A stretch of DNA of 64,000 nucleotides from Hexactinellida sp. DTS-2022 (lineage: Eukaryota > Porifera > Hexactinellida): positions 12,338,001-12,402,000 of the forward strand of contig JAPNXP010000002.1 of NCBI GenBank assembly GCA_028753945.1, in the 5' to 3' direction. The notes under the pieces are model-generated. The model saw only the letters and a program-made list of their open reading frames with translations. It had not been told where the DNA came from and made no database searches. Shown here piece by piece: positions 63,263 to 64,000 of this stretch (the first letter of the stretch is position 1; each line of letters starts with the position of its first letter). Both the position numbers and the translations under genes were made by a program.

Positions 63263-64000
63263 TTAATCTAAATAACAAAGTGGAAACTGTGAAATTATGG
63301 CAAAATATTCATGTTGTGTGTTTATTGCGTCTTTGTTTTTTTTATATTTTACTTGTTCGACTGCACTTTTTTTTCTCTTTTGTACAGGACGGCCTTTTCC
63401 TTTTACAGTCTTTGGATTTAAAATAATGCATGTATCTTGTTGGGTAAGCCCACTCATCTTCCAATCTTCCTTTATAAGTTTATGTCTTATTTCTTTAATT
63501 GTTTCACGCAATTTATTAGATTTTCTTGTGAAATAGATGCTACATGAGCTAAATTCTTAAAATCTGCACAAAGGATTGTGAATCTATCATCTCTGGTCAT
63601 ATTTGGTGTTTCTCCCTGTTCGACTGTGGGGTGTGAAATGTATAAATTTTGAATATATTCGTTCATTTGGAGATCTGTCTTTAAAAACCAGATATGGGAA
63701 ATGACTTCTTCAGGAATATGTTCTATTTGTTTGTGTATATATAGGCGGATCATATGCCTACATGGAAGTCGTCGGCAACATGGGAAGAGACAAGTACAGG
63801 ATGTTAGAGTAGTCTGTCTCTTAGTCTCATACCAATTAAGATCTTTGGAACTCAAGAATAGAGCTAGATCACAAGCTTGTAAATCTGTATCGGTAAAGGT
63901 TCTGTATCTTCATTCGCTAGATTTGAGTCAGAGGAAGAGGTTAAGCTAGAATTATTTGAAGCTTGAAATTGTATTGTGTAGGTGATCTCCTCTTCAGCCA
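63263..64000 (-). pseudogene. MULE transposase C-terminus with SWIM zinc finger (enters from the right edge)
   Basis: The minus-strand ORF 63487-63855 reads TSCTCLFPCCRRLPCRHMIR, a CxC...CxH SWIM finger, followed by a helical segment. The next ORF (63263-63511) has TVKGKGRPVQKRKKSAVEQV, an AT-hook-like KGRP tail. SWIM finger plus KGRP tail is the usual end of MULE/ZSWIM3-like proteins. The catalytic part would lie beyond 64000. A frame change separates the two ORFs near 63500. Confidence 0.7.

Noticed and set aside
1..64000. Host protein-coding genes
   Set aside because: Every ORF with recognisable similarity belongs to a mobile element; remaining ORFs are short and lack motifs.

Overview
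The window is a transposon graveyard from a eukaryote, almost certainly an invertebrate animal. I found no host gene, rRNA gene, CRISPR array or bacterial-type operon. Intergenic DNA is AT-rich, short GT-AG introns occur, and the element mix (P/THAP, hAT, pogo/Tigger, MULE, Ginger-like, Ty3/gypsy, DIRS-like) is animal-like. The species cannot be named from the sequence alone.

Layout: 1-4070 is a frameshifted Ty3/gypsy retrotransposon (+). 4231-6416 holds nested short inverted-repeat elements and a pogo-type fragment. 6880-9017 is a MULE with ~130-bp inverted ends, broken by two hAT-type MITEs. 10676-11439 is a MITE inside a MITE, filled with a GTTCGTTCA minisatellite. 11505-13986 is a decayed hAT. 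14491-17479 is a Tigger element with complete ends that carries, divergently from its transposase, a HIRAN-like passenger gene. 17480-20855 holds retroelement remnants and MITEs. 20856-29236 is a P/THAP element inserted into a DIRS-like reverse transcriptase gene, and it was itself hit by a MITE and by a complete 4.28-kb hAT (24052-28334) whose single open 1183-codon gene starts with an OTU cysteine-protease domain.

30.1-39.8 kb holds a duplicated repeat family, Ginger-like integrase pieces and a 5.3-kb element of an uncharacterised transposase family (33261-38524). About 41.2-53.8 kb is a large element bounded by inverted arms; its MULE/NOF-like transposase ends in a second, unrelated OTU domain. 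It is broken up by a whole P/THAP element (42087-46622), three hAT-type elements and an odd 888-bp inverted-repeat element. 54.6-59.3 kb is mostly MITEs, a large fold-back and tandem repeats. 59296-62816 is a third P/THAP element (+). The right edge carries the SWIM zinc-finger end of another MULE.

The most interesting points are two different transposon superfamilies that each carry an OTU protease-like domain, one of them apparently intact, and a Tigger element with a HIRAN-like passenger. About twenty hAT-type insertions keep 8-bp target duplications, most of them perfect, which allows the insertion order to be read directly.
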